64,000 nucleotides of DNA, from positions 682,001 through 746,000 of the forward strand of contig NZ_JAAFGS010000001.1 in NCBI RefSeq assembly GCF_011090185.1. Reading direction: 5' to 3'. Below are positions 24,880 through 34,409 of the stretch, piece by piece. The translations under genes were made by a program, and so were the position numbers. The notes beneath the pieces were generated by a model that worked only from the letters and a program-made list of their open reading frames with translations, ran no database searches and was not told the origin of the DNA. This DNA comes from Saccharibacillus alkalitolerans. Lineage in GTDB: Bacteria > Bacillota > Bacilli > Paenibacillales > Paenibacillaceae. Position 1 is the first letter of the stretch; the number at the start of each line of letters is the position of its first letter.

Positions 24880-25790
24880 AGATCGCCAGAACGATCGCCG
24901 AAGCGCGCGCCTTCATCGCCGAGCTGCGCGAACAGCGGCGCGGCAAGGACGCGGGGAACCTCGTCGGCTTCGTGCCGACGATGGGCTATCTGCATGAAGG
25001 CCATGCCAGCCTGCTGCGACGTTCGCGGCAGGAGAGCGGCATCTCGGTGCTGAGCATCTTCGTCAATCCGATCCAGTTCGGGCCCGGCGAAGATTTGGAG
25101 CGTTATCCCCGCAGCGAGGAAGCCGATCTGAAGCTGGCCGAACGCGAAGGCGTCGACGTCGTTTTTCTCCCTTCGGTGCAGGAGATGTATCCGGAAGAAC
25201 GCAAAACGACGGTGACCGTAACGGGCGTCACCGAACGGCTCTGCGGCGCCTCGCGCCCGGGGCATTTCGACGGCGTCGCGACGGTCGTATCCAAGCTGTT
25301 CAACATCGTGAAGCCGGATAAAGCTTTCTTCGGCGCCAAGGACGCTCAGCAGGTAGCCGTGCTGCAGAAGATGGTAAACGACCTCGATATGGACGTCGAG
25401 ATCGTGCCCTGCCCGATCGTGCGGGAGGAAGACGGCCTGGCTTTGAGCTCGCGCAACGTCTATCTGAGCGAAGAGCAGCGCCGCGAAGCGCTGGTGCTGT
25501 CGCGTTCGCTGCGGGAAGCTTCGGTCCGTATCGAGAACGATCCGAACGCGACTCCGCGCCGGATCGTGGAGGATGTCACCCGGGCGATCCAGGCTTCGCC
25601 GATCGCCGAGATCGATTATGTGGAAATGCTCTCGTTCCCGGACCTGGAGCCGCTGGACGAAGAGCTCGGCCTGACGAATCTCAGGAAGGCCGGAGGTTCG
25701 GTCATTCTGGCGCTGGCCGTAAAGTTCGGATCGACCCGTCTGATCGACAATGCGATTATGAAGCTCAAGGAGGCTCCTCTGCATGTATAG
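24876..25790 (+). CDS. panC: Pantothenate synthetase
   Basis: This 304-residue ligase condenses pantoate and beta-alanine using ATP. The nucleotidyltransferase HIGH-like motif appears as [15 protein letters not shown] near residue 32. The second signature is [18 protein letters not shown] with the KMSKS-like site. [18 protein letters not shown] and [16 protein letters not shown] are also typical. It overlaps panB by four bases and panD by eight, forming a tightly packed panBCD operon. Confidence 0.97.
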   Translation: MKIARTIAEARAFIAELREQRRGKDAGNLVGFVPTMGYLHEGHASLLRRSRQESGISVLSIFVNPIQFGPGEDLERYPRSEEADLKLAEREGVDVVFLPSVQEMYPEERKTTVTVTGVTERLCGASRPGHFDGVATVVSKLFNIVKPDKAFFGAKDAQQVAVLQKMVNDLDMDVEIVPCPIVREEDGLALSSRNVYLSEEQRREALVLSRSLREASVRIENDPNATPRRIVEDVTRAIQASPIAEIDYVEMLSFPDLEPLDEELGLTNLRKAGGSVILALAVKFGSTRLIDNAIMKLKEAPLHV

Positions 25791-26166
25791 AACAATGATG
25801 AAATCGAAAATCCACCGCGCGACCGTCACGGAAGCGAACCTGAATTACGTCGGCAGCATCACGATCGACGAAGATCTGATGGATGCGGCGGACCTGCTCG
25901 AGAACGAGAAAGTCCAGATCGTCGACAACAACAACGGCGAACGGCTCGAAACTTACGTCATTCCCGGCAAGCGCGGCAGCGGCGTCATCTGCCTCAACGG
26001 CGCGGCGGCACGGCGCGTGCAGCCGGGCGACACCGTCATTATCATCTCTTACGCCTCGATGTCGAACGAAGAGGCGCTGATCCATCAGCCGACGGTCGTG
26101 TTCGTCGATGCGGACAACCGCGCCGTCGAGACGGCGGCGAAAGAAGTTCACGCGACGGTACGTTAA
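25783..26166 (+). CDS. panD: Aspartate 1-decarboxylase proenzyme
   Basis: This 127-residue pyruvoyl enzyme makes beta-alanine from aspartate. The self-cleavage site Gly24-Ser25 is seen in [12 protein letters not shown], so Ser25 becomes the pyruvoyl group. The proton-donor Tyr and [12 protein letters not shown] segment near residue 85 are conserved. The start overlaps the panC end and is preceded by AAGGAGG inside panC. It is the last gene of panBCD. Confidence 0.97.
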   Translation: MYRTMMKSKIHRATVTEANLNYVGSITIDEDLMDAADLLENEKVQIVDNNNGERLETYVIPGKRGSGVICLNGAAARRVQPGDTVIIISYASMSNEEALIHQPTVVFVDADNRAVETAAKEVHATVR

Positions 26167-26271
26167 AGAATTCGGCGCCTGCCCGAAGTCCCTTGCACGA
26201 AAAATTGCGGGCACCGGGCGGACGCGTCGTTTTGCGCCTTTTTCGGGGTCCCTTTTTCCACGCAGCGATGT

Positions 26272-26313
26272 GCCTTCAGCCGCGGAACGCGGCGCGAAGG
26301 CCTCGCTTTTTTT
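26272..26313 (+). terminator. Terminator after panD
   Basis: GCCTTC (26272-26277) pairs with GAAGGC (26296-26301) around an inner GCCGCG/CGCGGC stem; a run of seven Ts follows after five bases. Confidence 0.7.
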
Positions 26314-26357
26314 AGGCCCCGAAGAGTGGTGAAGAGTTTCCCAAACTGCCGTTTCTC

Positions 26358-26366
26358 TGTTATGCT
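26358..26366 (+). promoter_or_regulatory. Extended -10 promoter for dinG
   Basis: TG-T-TATGCT lies 36 bases before the preferred dinG start. I do not see a LexA box of the CGAACnnnnGTTCG type nearby, so SOS control is not supported by the sequence. Confidence 0.45.
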
Positions 26367-26401
26367 GGTAAAGAATACGAGTGAAAGGATTTATCGACTC
26401 C

Positions 26402-29266
26402 ATGAAATTTGCCGTTCTGGATTTTGAAACGACGGGCACTCAGGCATCGGATGCCATCATCCAGATCGGGCTGAGCGTCATCGACCACGATCTGCAAATC
26501 GTGGATACGTACCAATCCCTGGTTAATCCCGGCGTCCCGCTTCCCGGGTTCATTACCGAGCTTACGGGAATCCGCGAGGAACAGCTCGGCGAAGCTCCGG
26601 GTCTGGACGAAGCGATTATCGGAATGATTCCGCTTCTGGACGACGCCGTTCTGGTCGGACACAATGTGGCGTTCGATTTCGGATTTTTGCAGCGCGCGCT
26701 CGATCAGACCGGCTACCTGCCGTTTACCGGCCGGATTCTGGATACGATCGATCTGCTGCGCATTTTGTATCCTTCCATTACGAGTTATCAGCTTGGCGCG
26801 GTAGCGTCGCAGTTCGGCGTTCCGCACGAGCGTCCGCATCAGGCGGACAGCGATGCGCTGGCGACGGCGCACGTTTTTTTGCAGTGCCTGGAAGAAGCGC
26901 GCTCGCTCCCTCTGGTCACTTTGCAGCGCATCGCCGAACTGCTGGAGGGCGACAGCGACCTCGGCTGGTTTTTCGGAACGCTTGTGGAAGAGAAAGAGCT
27001 CGAGCCGCTTCAGGAAAGCGGGGAATACAAATTTTACCGCCAATTCGCCCTGAAAGCCGGCGAGTGGGGGGAAGTGCCGCCGGCCCGGGAAATACGGGAC
27101 GGCGATCCGCTCGAAGGCGTGTCTTTCGAAGCGTTTTTGGAACAGGTGCAGGACAATTTGCGTACGGAGCTGCCCGGTTACGAGGAGCGGGAGTCGCAAA
27201 ACATCATGTTCGGCAAAGTGCAGGAAGCGTTCGGAAGCGACAAGCATCTGCTGATCGAGGCGGGGACGGGAACGGGCAAGTCGCTCGGATACCTGATTCC
27301 GGCCATTTACGAGAGCGTAAAAAACGATCGCAAAGTCATGGTCAGCACGCATACGATCAACTTGCAGGAGCAGCTTCGCGAACGCGACGTTCCGCTTCTC
27401 ACACGAGTCGTGCCGTTCGAGTTCCGCGCCTCGGTGTTCAAAGGACGCCAGCATTACTTATGCATGCGAAAGCTCGAACAAAAAATCGACCGCAGGGAAT
27501 TCGTGCATCCCGCGGACGACGCCATGACGGCCGCGCAGCTTCTCGTCTGGCTTACCCGGACGCAGAGCGGCGACGACGAGGAACTGAATCTCGGAATCGG
27601 CCGCGGCCAGGATTTCTGGGACACGGTCGCGAGCGAGACGGATTCCTGCCTCGGCCGCGCCTGTCCGTGGTTCCGCAGCTGTTATTACTACCGGGCGAAG
27701 CATGAAGCTTCGATGGCCGACGTCGTCGTGACGAACCACTCCAAGCTGTTCTCCGACGTCAAAGCCGACGATCAGCTGCTGCCCGCCTACGAACGTCTCG
27801 TCATCGACGAAGCGCATCATCTGGAAGACGTCGCCGGCAAGCATCTCGGGCTGCATCTGAAGTATTTCTCGTTCGTGCATGCGATGGCCCGTTTGTACAA
27901 AGACTCGAAAAACGGCCAGCTTCCGGCGCTGCGCCAACTGTTGGGCCGGATCGACCACGAGAAAACGAACGAGTGGACCCGGGCGATCGACGACGTCATT
28001 CCGGAACTGATCGACGCCAAGGAAAGCTGGGACAAGCTGACGGAACTGCTCTATACGCTGCTGCCCGACCGGGTCGATCCTTCGGCTCCGGAAGCCGGGC
28101 AGCACACGCTGCGCCTGGCGGCGGGCGAATACCCGAAAGGCTGGGATAAGCTGGAAGCGCTCGAAGACCAGATTTACGTGGGACTCGGCGAAGCGATCCG
28201 CAGGGGCGAGCGCATGGCGTCCTCCGTCAAGGAGGACAGCGGCGATTATACGGCGGAAGGTCTCGCGACCGACATCGCCGGCCTGATCAAAGACCTGTCC
28301 GAAGCGCGCGAGTCGCTGCGGTTCTTCATGCGTCTCGACGACGGCGGCACGGTTTACTGGCTGGAGGGAAGCTCGCAGTTCAAAAGCAAGTCGCTGCAGA
28401 TGTACGCGGTGCCGATCGATGTCAGCGCGCAGCTTCAGCAGCACTTTTTCGATAAAAAGAAAAGCGTCGTCCTTACTTCGGCCACGCTGGCCGTGGACAA
28501 GAAGTTCGACTATATGATCGACCAGTTGGGGCTGCGGGAAGCGGCTTCGCAAAAACGGCTGTTAACGGAAGTGCTGCCTTCCCCGTTCAATTACCGGGAG
28601 CAGGCCCTGCTCATTGTTCCGAGAGATTTCCCCAGCGTCAGAGGACAGACGGCGGATGCGGGCTTCCTGGCGGCGCTGACGGACTCGCTGGCGCGGACGG
28701 CGGAGGCGACGCAAGGCCGGATGCTCGTGCTGTTCACGTCGTACCGGATGCTGCGGCAGGTGTACGACCCGCTGAAGGAGCTGCTGTCGGCCTCGGGCAT
28801 TTCGCTGATCGGCCAGGGCGTCGACAGCGGAAGCCGCAGCCGGCTGACCCGGCGTTTTCAGGAAAATTCGCGGTCGGTGCTGCTCGGAACGAGCAGCTTC
28901 TGGGAAGGCGTGGACATCCCCGGCGACGCGCTGACGTGTCTGGCGATCGTCCGGCTGCCTTTTCAACCGCCGAGCCATCCGCTGCTTGAGGCCAAGAGCG
29001 AGCTGCTTAAACGCCAAAACCTCAATCCGTTCATGAAATTGTCCGTGCCGCAGGCCGTCATCCGCTTCAAGCAGGGATTCGGCCGGCTGGTTCGGACGCG
29101 CCGCGACCGCGGCATCGTGATCGTGTACGATACGCGCGTAATCGAATCGTATTACGGCAAATATTTTTTATACTCGCTTCCCGGCCCGAAAATGGAGCAT
29201 ATGTCGCTCGAGCAGATCGTGCCGAGAGTCGCCGAATGGCTGGAGCCGGAAGCAAAAGAGGATTAA
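26402..29266 (+). CDS. dinG: DinG-type helicase with N-terminal DEDD exonuclease
   Basis: This 954-residue protein has an N-terminal 3'-5' exonuclease domain (residues 1-170; FAVLDFETTG with the first DxE, then VGHNVAFDFGFL and PHQADSDALAT). It is followed by an XPD-like superfamily 2 helicase: Walker A EAGTGTGKSLGY near residue 283, DEAH box VIDEAHHLED near 467, and late motif FGRLVRTRRDRG near 895. Four cysteines (one in LCMRK, three in DSCLGRACPWFRSC) are spaced like an iron-sulfur cluster, which some Firmicute DinG proteins lack. An upstream GTG at 26381 is an alternative start. The fusion is normal for Bacilli. Confidence 0.94.
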   Translation: MKFAVLDFETTGTQASDAIIQIGLSVIDHDLQIVDTYQSLVNPGVPLPGFITELTGIREEQLGEAPGLDEAIIGMIPLLDDAVLVGHNVAFDFGFLQRALDQTGYLPFTGRILDTIDLLRILYPSITSYQLGAVASQFGVPHERPHQADSDALATAHVFLQCLEEARSLPLVTLQRIAELLEGDSDLGWFFGTLVEEKELEPLQESGEYKFYRQFALKAGEWGEVPPAREIRDGDPLEGVSFEAFLEQVQDNLRTELPGYEERESQNIMFGKVQEAFGSDKHLLIEAGTGTGKSLGYLIPAIYESVKNDRKVMVSTHTINLQEQLRERDVPLLTRVVPFEFRASVFKGRQHYLCMRKLEQKIDRREFVHPADDAMTAAQLLVWLTRTQSGDDEELNLGIGRGQDFWDTVASETDSCLGRACPWFRSCYYYRAKHEASMADVVVTNHSKLFSDVKADDQLLPAYERLVIDEAHHLEDVAGKHLGLHLKYFSFVHAMARLYKDSKNGQLPALRQLLGRIDHEKTNEWTRAIDDVIPELIDAKESWDKLTELLYTLLPDRVDPSAPEAGQHTLRLAAGEYPKGWDKLEALEDQIYVGLGEAIRRGERMASSVKEDSGDYTAEGLATDIAGLIKDLSEARESLRFFMRLDDGGTVYWLEGSSQFKSKSLQMYAVPIDVSAQLQQHFFDKKKSVVLTSATLAVDKKFDYMIDQLGLREAASQKRLLTEVLPSPFNYREQALLIVPRDFPSVRGQTADAGFLAALTDSLARTAEATQGRMLVLFTSYRMLRQVYDPLKELLSASGISLIGQGVDSGSRSRLTRRFQENSRSVLLGTSSFWEGVDIPGDALTCLAIVRLPFQPPSHPLLEAKSELLKRQNLNPFMKLSVPQAVIRFKQGFGRLVRTRRDRGIVIVYDTRVIESYYGKYFLYSLPGPKMEHMSLEQIVPRVAEWLEPEAKED

Positions 29267-29290
29267 CTTTTCCCCTGGGAGGGACCTTGG

Positions 29291-29968
29291 ATGAAAGCGG
29301 AAAAAATTTCGGAAGCCGTCGTTCGCAGACTTCCCGTTTACTTGCGTCACCTGACCGAACTGCATAAACGGGAAGTGATGACGGTGTCGTCGCAGGAACT
29401 GGGACAAAAGCTGGATCTCAACCCGGCCCAGATCCGCAAAGATCTTGCGTATTTCGGCGACTTCGGCCGGAAGGGCATCGGCTACGACGTGTCTTATCTG
29501 ATCGAGAAAATTCGGCATATCCTCAAGTTGGACCGCCAGATCAACGTCGCCCTGATCGGTGCCGGTAATTTGGGCCATGCGCTGTCCAACTACAATATGT
29601 ACTTGAAAGAAAGCATGAAGATCGTCGCCGTGTTCGATTCTTACGCGCCGAAGATCGGCACCAAGATCAATATGCTGACCGTGCAGCCGATCGAAGAACT
29701 CAAAAATACCGTGGCGGAGAAAAACATTCGGGTCGGTATCATTACCGTGCCGGATTCGGAAGCGCAGCGGGTCGCGGATCAGCTGATCGAAGCGGGCGTC
29801 GAAGCCATTTTGAACTTTGCGCCGACGGTGCTGAAGGCTCCGGCCGAGGTTCGCATTCATGCGGCCGATTTCACGACGGACCTGCTCAGCCTGGCTTACT
29901 ACCTCGACAACGGAAAGGAGACGGAAATTCATGACGACGGGAAACAGCCCGAGCAGGTGGATCGTTAA
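29291..29968 (+). CDS. rex: Redox-sensing transcriptional repressor Rex
   Basis: This 225-residue repressor senses the NADH/NAD ratio. The winged helix (residues 1-80) includes SEAVVRRLPVYLRHL and LNPAQIRKDLAYFGDFGRKG. The Rossmann domain contains VALIGAGNLGHALSNY near residue 88, which binds NADH and causes release from DNA. GGGAGGG precedes the ATG. The 3' end overlaps mtaD by 38 bases in a different frame, so the two are transcriptionally and probably translationally linked. Confidence 0.97.
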   Translation: MKAEKISEAVVRRLPVYLRHLTELHKREVMTVSSQELGQKLDLNPAQIRKDLAYFGDFGRKGIGYDVSYLIEKIRHILKLDRQINVALIGAGNLGHALSNYNMYLKESMKIVAVFDSYAPKIGTKINMLTVQPIEELKNTVAEKNIRVGIITVPDSEAQRVADQLIEAGVEAILNFAPTVLKAPAEVRIHAADFTTDLLSLAYYLDNGKETEIHDDGKQPEQVDR

Positions 29969-31241
29969 AAACGGCGTGTTCGCCACCGGCGAACAGGGAG
30001 GCGTCGTACGCGGATGCATGATCGTCGACGGCGGCATCATCGCTTATATCGGAACGGAAGAACCGGAAGAGGCGCGCGATCTGCCTTCGGTCGACGGAAA
30101 AGGACTGCTGTTCATGCCGGGCCTCGTCAACAGTCACGGCCATACGGCGATGTCGCTGCTGCGCGGCTACGGCGATGACATGGTGCTTCAGGAATGGCTG
30201 CAGGACAAAATGTGGCCGATGGAAGCCAAATTCACGTCGGACGACGTCTATTGGGGCACTTCCCTGTCCATCGTCGAGATGCTTAAGGGCGGAACGACGA
30301 CTTTCCTCGACATGTACGACCATATGGACCGGGTCGCGGAAGCCGTCGGCAAATCGGGTATCCGCGCGTCGCTGACCCGCGGCGTCATCGGTCTGTGTTC
30401 CGAAGAAGAGCAGGAGCGCAAACTGGCCGAAGCGATCGAATTCGCGAAAAACTGGCACGGGGGCGCGGACGGCCGCATTACGGTGATGATGTCGCCGCAC
30501 GCGCCGTATACCTGCCCGCCGGCTTACATCGAACGCTTCGTGCAGGCGGCGCATGATCTGGATCTGCCTCTGCACACGCATATGTCGGAAACGGCGGCGG
30601 AAGTGGAGCAGAACGTGCGCGATTACGGACTGCGTCCGGTCGCGCATCTCGAGAAACTGGGTTTCTTTTCCCGTCCGTCGATGGTGGCGCATGCCGTGCA
30701 CTTGACGGATGAAGAAATCGAAACGCTCGCCGCGAACAAAGTGGCCGTCTCGCACAACCCGGGCAGCAACCTCAAGCTGGCCAGCGGCGTGGCGCGCGTG
30801 CCGCAGCTGCTGAAGGCGGGCGTCGTCGTCTCGCTCGGCACCGACGGTCCGGCGAGCAACAACAACCTCGACATGTTCGAAGAAATGCGTCTGGCCGCTC
30901 TGATCCATAAAGGCGTATCCGGCGACCCGACGGCCGTTCCCGCGCTCGAAGCGCTGCGCATGGGCACCCTGTACGGCGCGAAGTCGCTCTATCTCGACAA
31001 TCTGGGTACGCTGGCGGCCGGCATGAAGGCCGATTTCGTCGCGCTCGATATCGAGCAGGCGCACTTCCTGCCGCGTACCGATTACGTGTCGCATATCGTC
31101 TACTCGGCTGCCGGACAGGACGTTCGCCATGTCTGGGTCGACGGTCGTCAGGTCGTGAAAAATCGCGAATGTCTGACGCTGGACGAAGAGAAAATCCGGT
31201 TCGAAGCCCAATCGGCGTTCGAAGGGCTGTTGGCCCGCTAA
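29931..31241 (+). CDS. mtaD: 5'-methylthioadenosine/S-adenosylhomocysteine deaminase
   Basis: This 436-residue amidohydrolase has the metal-binding NSHGHTAMSLLRGYGDD near residue 66, HMSETAAEVEQNV near 217, a third His in MVAHAVHLTDEE and the catalytic Asp in LGTDGPASNNNLDMFEEMR. This pattern is that of the MtaD/SAH deaminase subfamily. The start at 29931 has AAAGGAG ten bases upstream, inside rex, and the overlap with rex is 38 bases. An earlier in-frame start would extend further into rex and lacks a ribosome site. Substrate range (SAH, MTA or other adenosyl compounds) cannot be fixed by sequence. Confidence 0.92.
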   Translation: MTTGNSPSRWIVKNGVFATGEQGGVVRGCMIVDGGIIAYIGTEEPEEARDLPSVDGKGLLFMPGLVNSHGHTAMSLLRGYGDDMVLQEWLQDKMWPMEAKFTSDDVYWGTSLSIVEMLKGGTTTFLDMYDHMDRVAEAVGKSGIRASLTRGVIGLCSEEEQERKLAEAIEFAKNWHGGADGRITVMMSPHAPYTCPPAYIERFVQAAHDLDLPLHTHMSETAAEVEQNVRDYGLRPVAHLEKLGFFSRPSMVAHAVHLTDEEIETLAANKVAVSHNPGSNLKLASGVARVPQLLKAGVVVSLGTDGPASNNNLDMFEEMRLAALIHKGVSGDPTAVPALEALRMGTLYGAKSLYLDNLGTLAAGMKADFVALDIEQAHFLPRTDYVSHIVYSAAGQDVRHVWVDGRQVVKNRECLTLDEEKIRFEAQSAFEGLLAR

Positions 31242-31266
31242 ACCGGATACCGGGAGGAAAGTCAAC

Positions 31267-31785
31267 GTGAGCAAGCGCACAAAAATTATTTTGCTGGCCG
31301 TGCTCATCGTGCTGATCCTGCTGTCGGGGGCCTATTTGTACTATACGCTCTCCATGCAGAATCGCACGGCTGAGCGAAGCGCGGCGATCTCGTCGGCCCG
31401 TGCCCAGGCGCAGCTGACCGAGGTCGAGCGCGCCGATAAATGGGTTTGGGGCGACAATTCGATTTTCTGGGTCGTTCAGGGGACGACGGTTTCGGGCGAA
31501 GAAGAGTACGTGTGGCTGAAGTATACGAGCGAAGGAACGCCGGTCGAAGGCAAAAATGCTTTTCGTACGCTGCCGCTGGCCGGCACGGTGTCTCGCGACG
31601 ACATGAAAAGCCGTTTCGAAGCCGAATCCCCCGACGCCGATCTGGTACGAATGCTGCCGGGGATCTACAACAACCAGTATGTCTGGCAAGTTTTTTATGA
31701 ACAAGGCGGAAAGCACTTTTACCGCTTTTACAATCTGAAGGACGGAAGCGCCATCGGCAGCGCTTATGAACTGGCGGAATGGTAG
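31267..31785 (+). CDS. ypmB: YpmB-like membrane-anchored protein (DUF5590)
   Basis: This 172-residue protein has a single N-terminal membrane anchor (IILLAVLIVLILLSGAYLYY) and an extracytoplasmic domain of about 140 residues. The GTG start at 31267 is preceded by GGAGGAAAG. Two PepSY-like halves can be guessed, the second including YVWQVFYEQGGKHFYRFYN. Size, topology and the position after dinG in the B. subtilis-like order support YpmB. In B. subtilis, aspB and asnS follow; here the terminator at 31825 comes next and asnS lies at 38.5 kb. Confidence 0.85.
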   Translation: MSKRTKIILLAVLIVLILLSGAYLYYTLSMQNRTAERSAAISSARAQAQLTEVERADKWVWGDNSIFWVVQGTTVSGEEEYVWLKYTSEGTPVEGKNAFRTLPLAGTVSRDDMKSRFEAESPDADLVRMLPGIYNNQYVWQVFYEQGGKHFYRFYNLKDGSAIGSAYELAEW

Positions 31786-31824
31786 GAGCCCGAGCGGCCC
31801 GACGCCGGAAGAAGCAGCCAAAAA

Positions 31825-31866
31825 AACCAGCCTTTCCACATCGCGTGGAAAGGCTGGTTTTTTTTG
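31825..31866 (+). terminator. Strong bidirectional terminator
   Basis: A perfect 15-bp stem, AACCAGCCTTTCCAC with GTGGAAAGGCTGGTT, has a five-base loop, a long T run downstream and an A run upstream. It ends the rex-mtaD-ypmB unit. Confidence 0.92.
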
Positions 31867-32224
31867 CGCTCGAAAATTCCGTTCCGTTCGGCATTCTTCG
31901 ACCGCATGACCGTTTTTGCACGCTTTTCAGTCCGCTTCTAGGAAGCGCGCCGATTCGTGCCGGGAGTCTCTTCCCGGTCGAAACCGTGCCAAGCAAGCCC
32001 GTAAGGGCTTCGGCGCGAATTAGAAAATGAGAAAACGGTGTGATATACTTATGCTTAATAAAGCGTTAAATTTGGATAAACGAAGGAAATCGACAGCTTT
32101 GATCGAAAGTGTCCGGAAATGCCAAAAAAGCATTTTGCGGAAAAATGCCGAAAAGTCGCCGTTCCTTGATGGATGTCTCGACCCACATCGCGCTCACACA
32201 CAGCAAGAAGAGGAGAAATGCCCA
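31867..32224 (+). promoter_or_regulatory. Intergenic region with promoter for the FtsH-like gene pair
   Basis: This 358-base non-coding stretch contains hairpins CCGGGA/TCCCGG near 31961-31978 and AAGCCC/GGGCTT near 31995-32010. A likely -10 TATACT at 32044-32049 follows, with a weak -35 at 32020-32025. Transcription from there would leave a leader of about 170 bases before the TTG start at 32225. The leader is A-rich and I recognise no known RNA in it. Confidence 0.45.
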
Positions 32225-32770
32225 TTGAAAATCCGCATGCTGCCCGTTGCCCTGACAGCCGCGCTGTCGCTGATTCTGCTGCTCGGCGGTTGGTTCCTGT
32301 ATCGACAAACCGCGATCGAGCGCCCCATCGAAAAAATGCTCAGTCAATATCCGGGCGTTACCAGCGCCCAAGTGGACATTACCCAAAAGCAGGCCGTGTT
32401 GAAACTCGATCTGCAGTCGGACGTCGATTTGCGCGGCATGATCGCTCAGCTTCGCAAGGAAGAAGGGGCGCTGCTCAAAACCCGTTCGATCAAGCTGGAC
32501 ATCGCCGATCACTCCACGCCGGAGATCGACGAGCTCTGGAAGCAGGCTTCCTTTTCCGTCGCCGAAGCGATGGCCAATAAACGCTACACCATGATTCCGA
32601 GCACGCTGTCCAAAATCGAAAGCGAGAACGGCAATTATACGATCTCGAGCGATATGGACGACCATTACGTCTACGTTGCCTTAAGTTCCGCGTCGGACAA
32701 AAAGGCCAACAAATATATCATTCTGCCGCTGGCCGCGGCGCCGGGAACGGGAGGACAATCCAATGCCTAG
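32225..32770 (+). CDS. Membrane-anchored hypothetical protein
   Basis: This 181-residue protein starts at a TTG eight bases after AGGAGA; the frame is open further upstream but without a ribosome site. Residues 6-26 form one membrane helix, LPVALTAALSLILLLGGWFL. The remaining part is predicted to lie outside the cytoplasm and contains VTSAQVDITQKQAVLKLDLQ, like a small alpha/beta domain. It overlaps the FtsH-like gene by eight bases. I do not recognise the family; tight coupling suggests it is a partner, adaptor or substrate-presenting subunit of that protease. Confidence 0.75.
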   Translation: MKIRMLPVALTAALSLILLLGGWFLYRQTAIERPIEKMLSQYPGVTSAQVDITQKQAVLKLDLQSDVDLRGMIAQLRKEEGALLKTRSIKLDIADHSTPEIDELWKQASFSVAEAMANKRYTMIPSTLSKIESENGNYTISSDMDDHYVYVALSSASDKKANKYIILPLAAAPGTGGQSNA

Positions 32771-34265
32771 ATGGACTACGGAGATACTGATCGGTTTCGC
32801 AATCGCATTCGTCTTTTTCCTCGCCCTGATCGGGGTCAACGTCATGCCGATCGCCGTACTGGCGCTGATCGGCGTCGGCGTGTTCGCCGTCATGCAAATG
32901 AAGGGCGGGCTGGCCGTCGGAGCGGCCCAGAACCGCAACCGCAAAAAGCAGAAGCCGGAGAAGTTCACGTTCGAGCAGATCGGCGGGCAGGATAACTCCA
33001 AGCAGGAACTGCGCGAGGCGCTCGACTTCCTGATCAAGCATGAAGAGATCAAAAAGCTCGGCATCCGTCCGCTTAAGGGCATCCTGCTGACGGGCCCTCC
33101 CGGAACCGGCAAAACGCTGATGGCCAAAGCCGCCGCCCATTACACGGATTCCGTGTTCGTCGCCGCTTCGGGCAGCGACTTCGTCGAGATGTACGTAGGC
33201 GTAGGCGCCGGGCGCATCCGCGACCTGTTCAAGGACGCGCGCACCCGCGCCGCGCAAGAGAAGAAGCAGAGCGCCATTATTTTCATCGACGAAATCGACG
33301 TCATCGGCGGCAAACGCGAAGGCGGGCAGCAGCGCGAATACGACCAGACTTTGAACCAACTGCTGACCGAGATGGACGGCATTTATAATAACGACGAGCC
33401 TCGCATTCTGGTGATCGCGGCGACCAACCGCAAAGAAATGCTGGACAGCGCGCTGCTGCGTCCCGGCCGCTTCGACCGTCATATTCAAGTGGACCTGCCG
33501 GACAAAAAAGGCCGCAAGCATATTCTCGAACTGCATGCCAAAAGCCGTCCCGTATCGCCGGATGCGGACCTCGACCGGATCGCCGAAGAAGCGTACAACT
33601 TCTCGGGCGCTCAGCTCGAGAGCGTCATGAACGAAGCGGCGATTTACGCGATGCGCGACCAAAAAGCCGTCATCGATCAGCAGCATCTCTCCCGCGCGAT
33701 CGACAAGGTTATGCTCGGCGAGAAGACGGACCGCGAATCGAGCGCCGAAGAGAAACGCCGCGTCGCGATCCACGAGTTGGGACATGCCATCATGGCCGAA
33801 GTGCTGCGACCGGGCAGCGTCAGCCAAGTGGCGCTCAGCCCTCGCGGACAAGCCCTCGGCTACGTGCGTCATAACCCGCAGAAGGAACAGTACCTGTATA
33901 CGAAGGAATTTCTGGAAGAGCAGATCATGATCGCGCTGGCGGGCTCCGCCGCGGAAGAGCTGTACTACGGCGGCCGCAGCACCGGTTCGCGCGGCGACTT
34001 CGAACAGGCGCTCGACCTGGTGGAGAACATGATCGTGTCGGGTCTGACGGATTTGGGGATCGTCAGCTTGAAGATGCTGACCCAGGAAGAGCTGATGAAG
34101 CACAACGACAAGATTTTGCGCGCGCTGACCGAACAGACGCGCCGCGAGCTGGACCGGTACCGCAAAGTGTTCGACGGCTCGCTCGATATTCTGATGCGCG
34201 AAGAAGTGCTGTCCGGCGATCAGTTCCGGGCGCAGTTCCGCGAATTGGCGCAGCTCCCGGCGTAA
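32763..34265 (+). CDS. FtsH-like AAA+ zinc protease without extracytoplasmic domain
   Basis: This 500-residue protein has two adjacent membrane helices (about 8-25 and 27-46) with almost no loop between them. The AAA+ module has Walker A GPPGTGKT at 111-118, Walker [11 protein letters not shown] at 171-180 and the second region of homology [19 protein letters not shown]. The zinc motif HELGH is at 337-341, with the third ligand expected in [15 protein letters not shown]. FtsH usually has a domain of about 70 residues between its helices and is 610-650 residues long, so this is a shortened, divergent paralogue. GGGAGGA precedes the ATG inside the upstream gene. Confidence 0.9.
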   Translation: MPRWTTEILIGFAIAFVFFLALIGVNVMPIAVLALIGVGVFAVMQMKGGLAVGAAQNRNRKKQKPEKFTFEQIGGQDNSKQELREALDFLIKHEEIKKLGIRPLKGILLTGPPGTGKTLMAKAAAHYTDSVFVAASGSDFVEMYVGVGAGRIRDLFKDARTRAAQEKKQSAIIFIDEIDVIGGKREGGQQREYDQTLNQLLTEMDGIYNNDEPRILVIAATNRKEMLDSALLRPGRFDRHIQVDLPDKKGRKHILELHAKSRPVSPDADLDRIAEEAYNFSGAQLESVMNEAAIYAMRDQKAVIDQQHLSRAIDKVMLGEKTDRESSAEEKRRVAIHELGHAIMAEVLRPGSVSQVALSPRGQALGYVRHNPQKEQYLYTKEFLEEQIMIALAGSAAEELYYGGRSTGSRGDFEQALDLVENMIVSGLTDLGIVSLKMLTQEELMKHNDKILRALTEQTRRELDRYRKVFDGSLDILMREEVLSGDQFRAQFRELAQLPA

Positions 34266-34296
34266 GACGGGACGACAGCGTGCTCCGCTTCAACGA

Positions 34297-34346
34297 AAAA
34301 CCTCCGAAAGACTTCGCCCGCCGGCGAGGATTTCGGAGGTTTTTTT
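34297..34346 (+). terminator. Bidirectional terminator between convergent genes
   Basis: CCTCCGAAA (34301-34309) pairs with TTTCGGAGG (34331-34339) around an inner TCGCC/GGCGA stem. A T run follows and an A run precedes, serving both the FtsH-like gene and the convergent gene on the minus strand. Confidence 0.85.
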
Positions 34347-34409
34347 GCGCGGATTTGTTCCGATTCGAGGGCTCCGGAAGAGACGTCGTCTCGAGGACAA
34401 TCGCGAAAT

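Noticed and set aside
26340-26401. LexA/SOS box before dinG
   Set aside because: No CGAACnnnnGTTCG-like site was found; dinG is not assumed to be SOS-controlled here.
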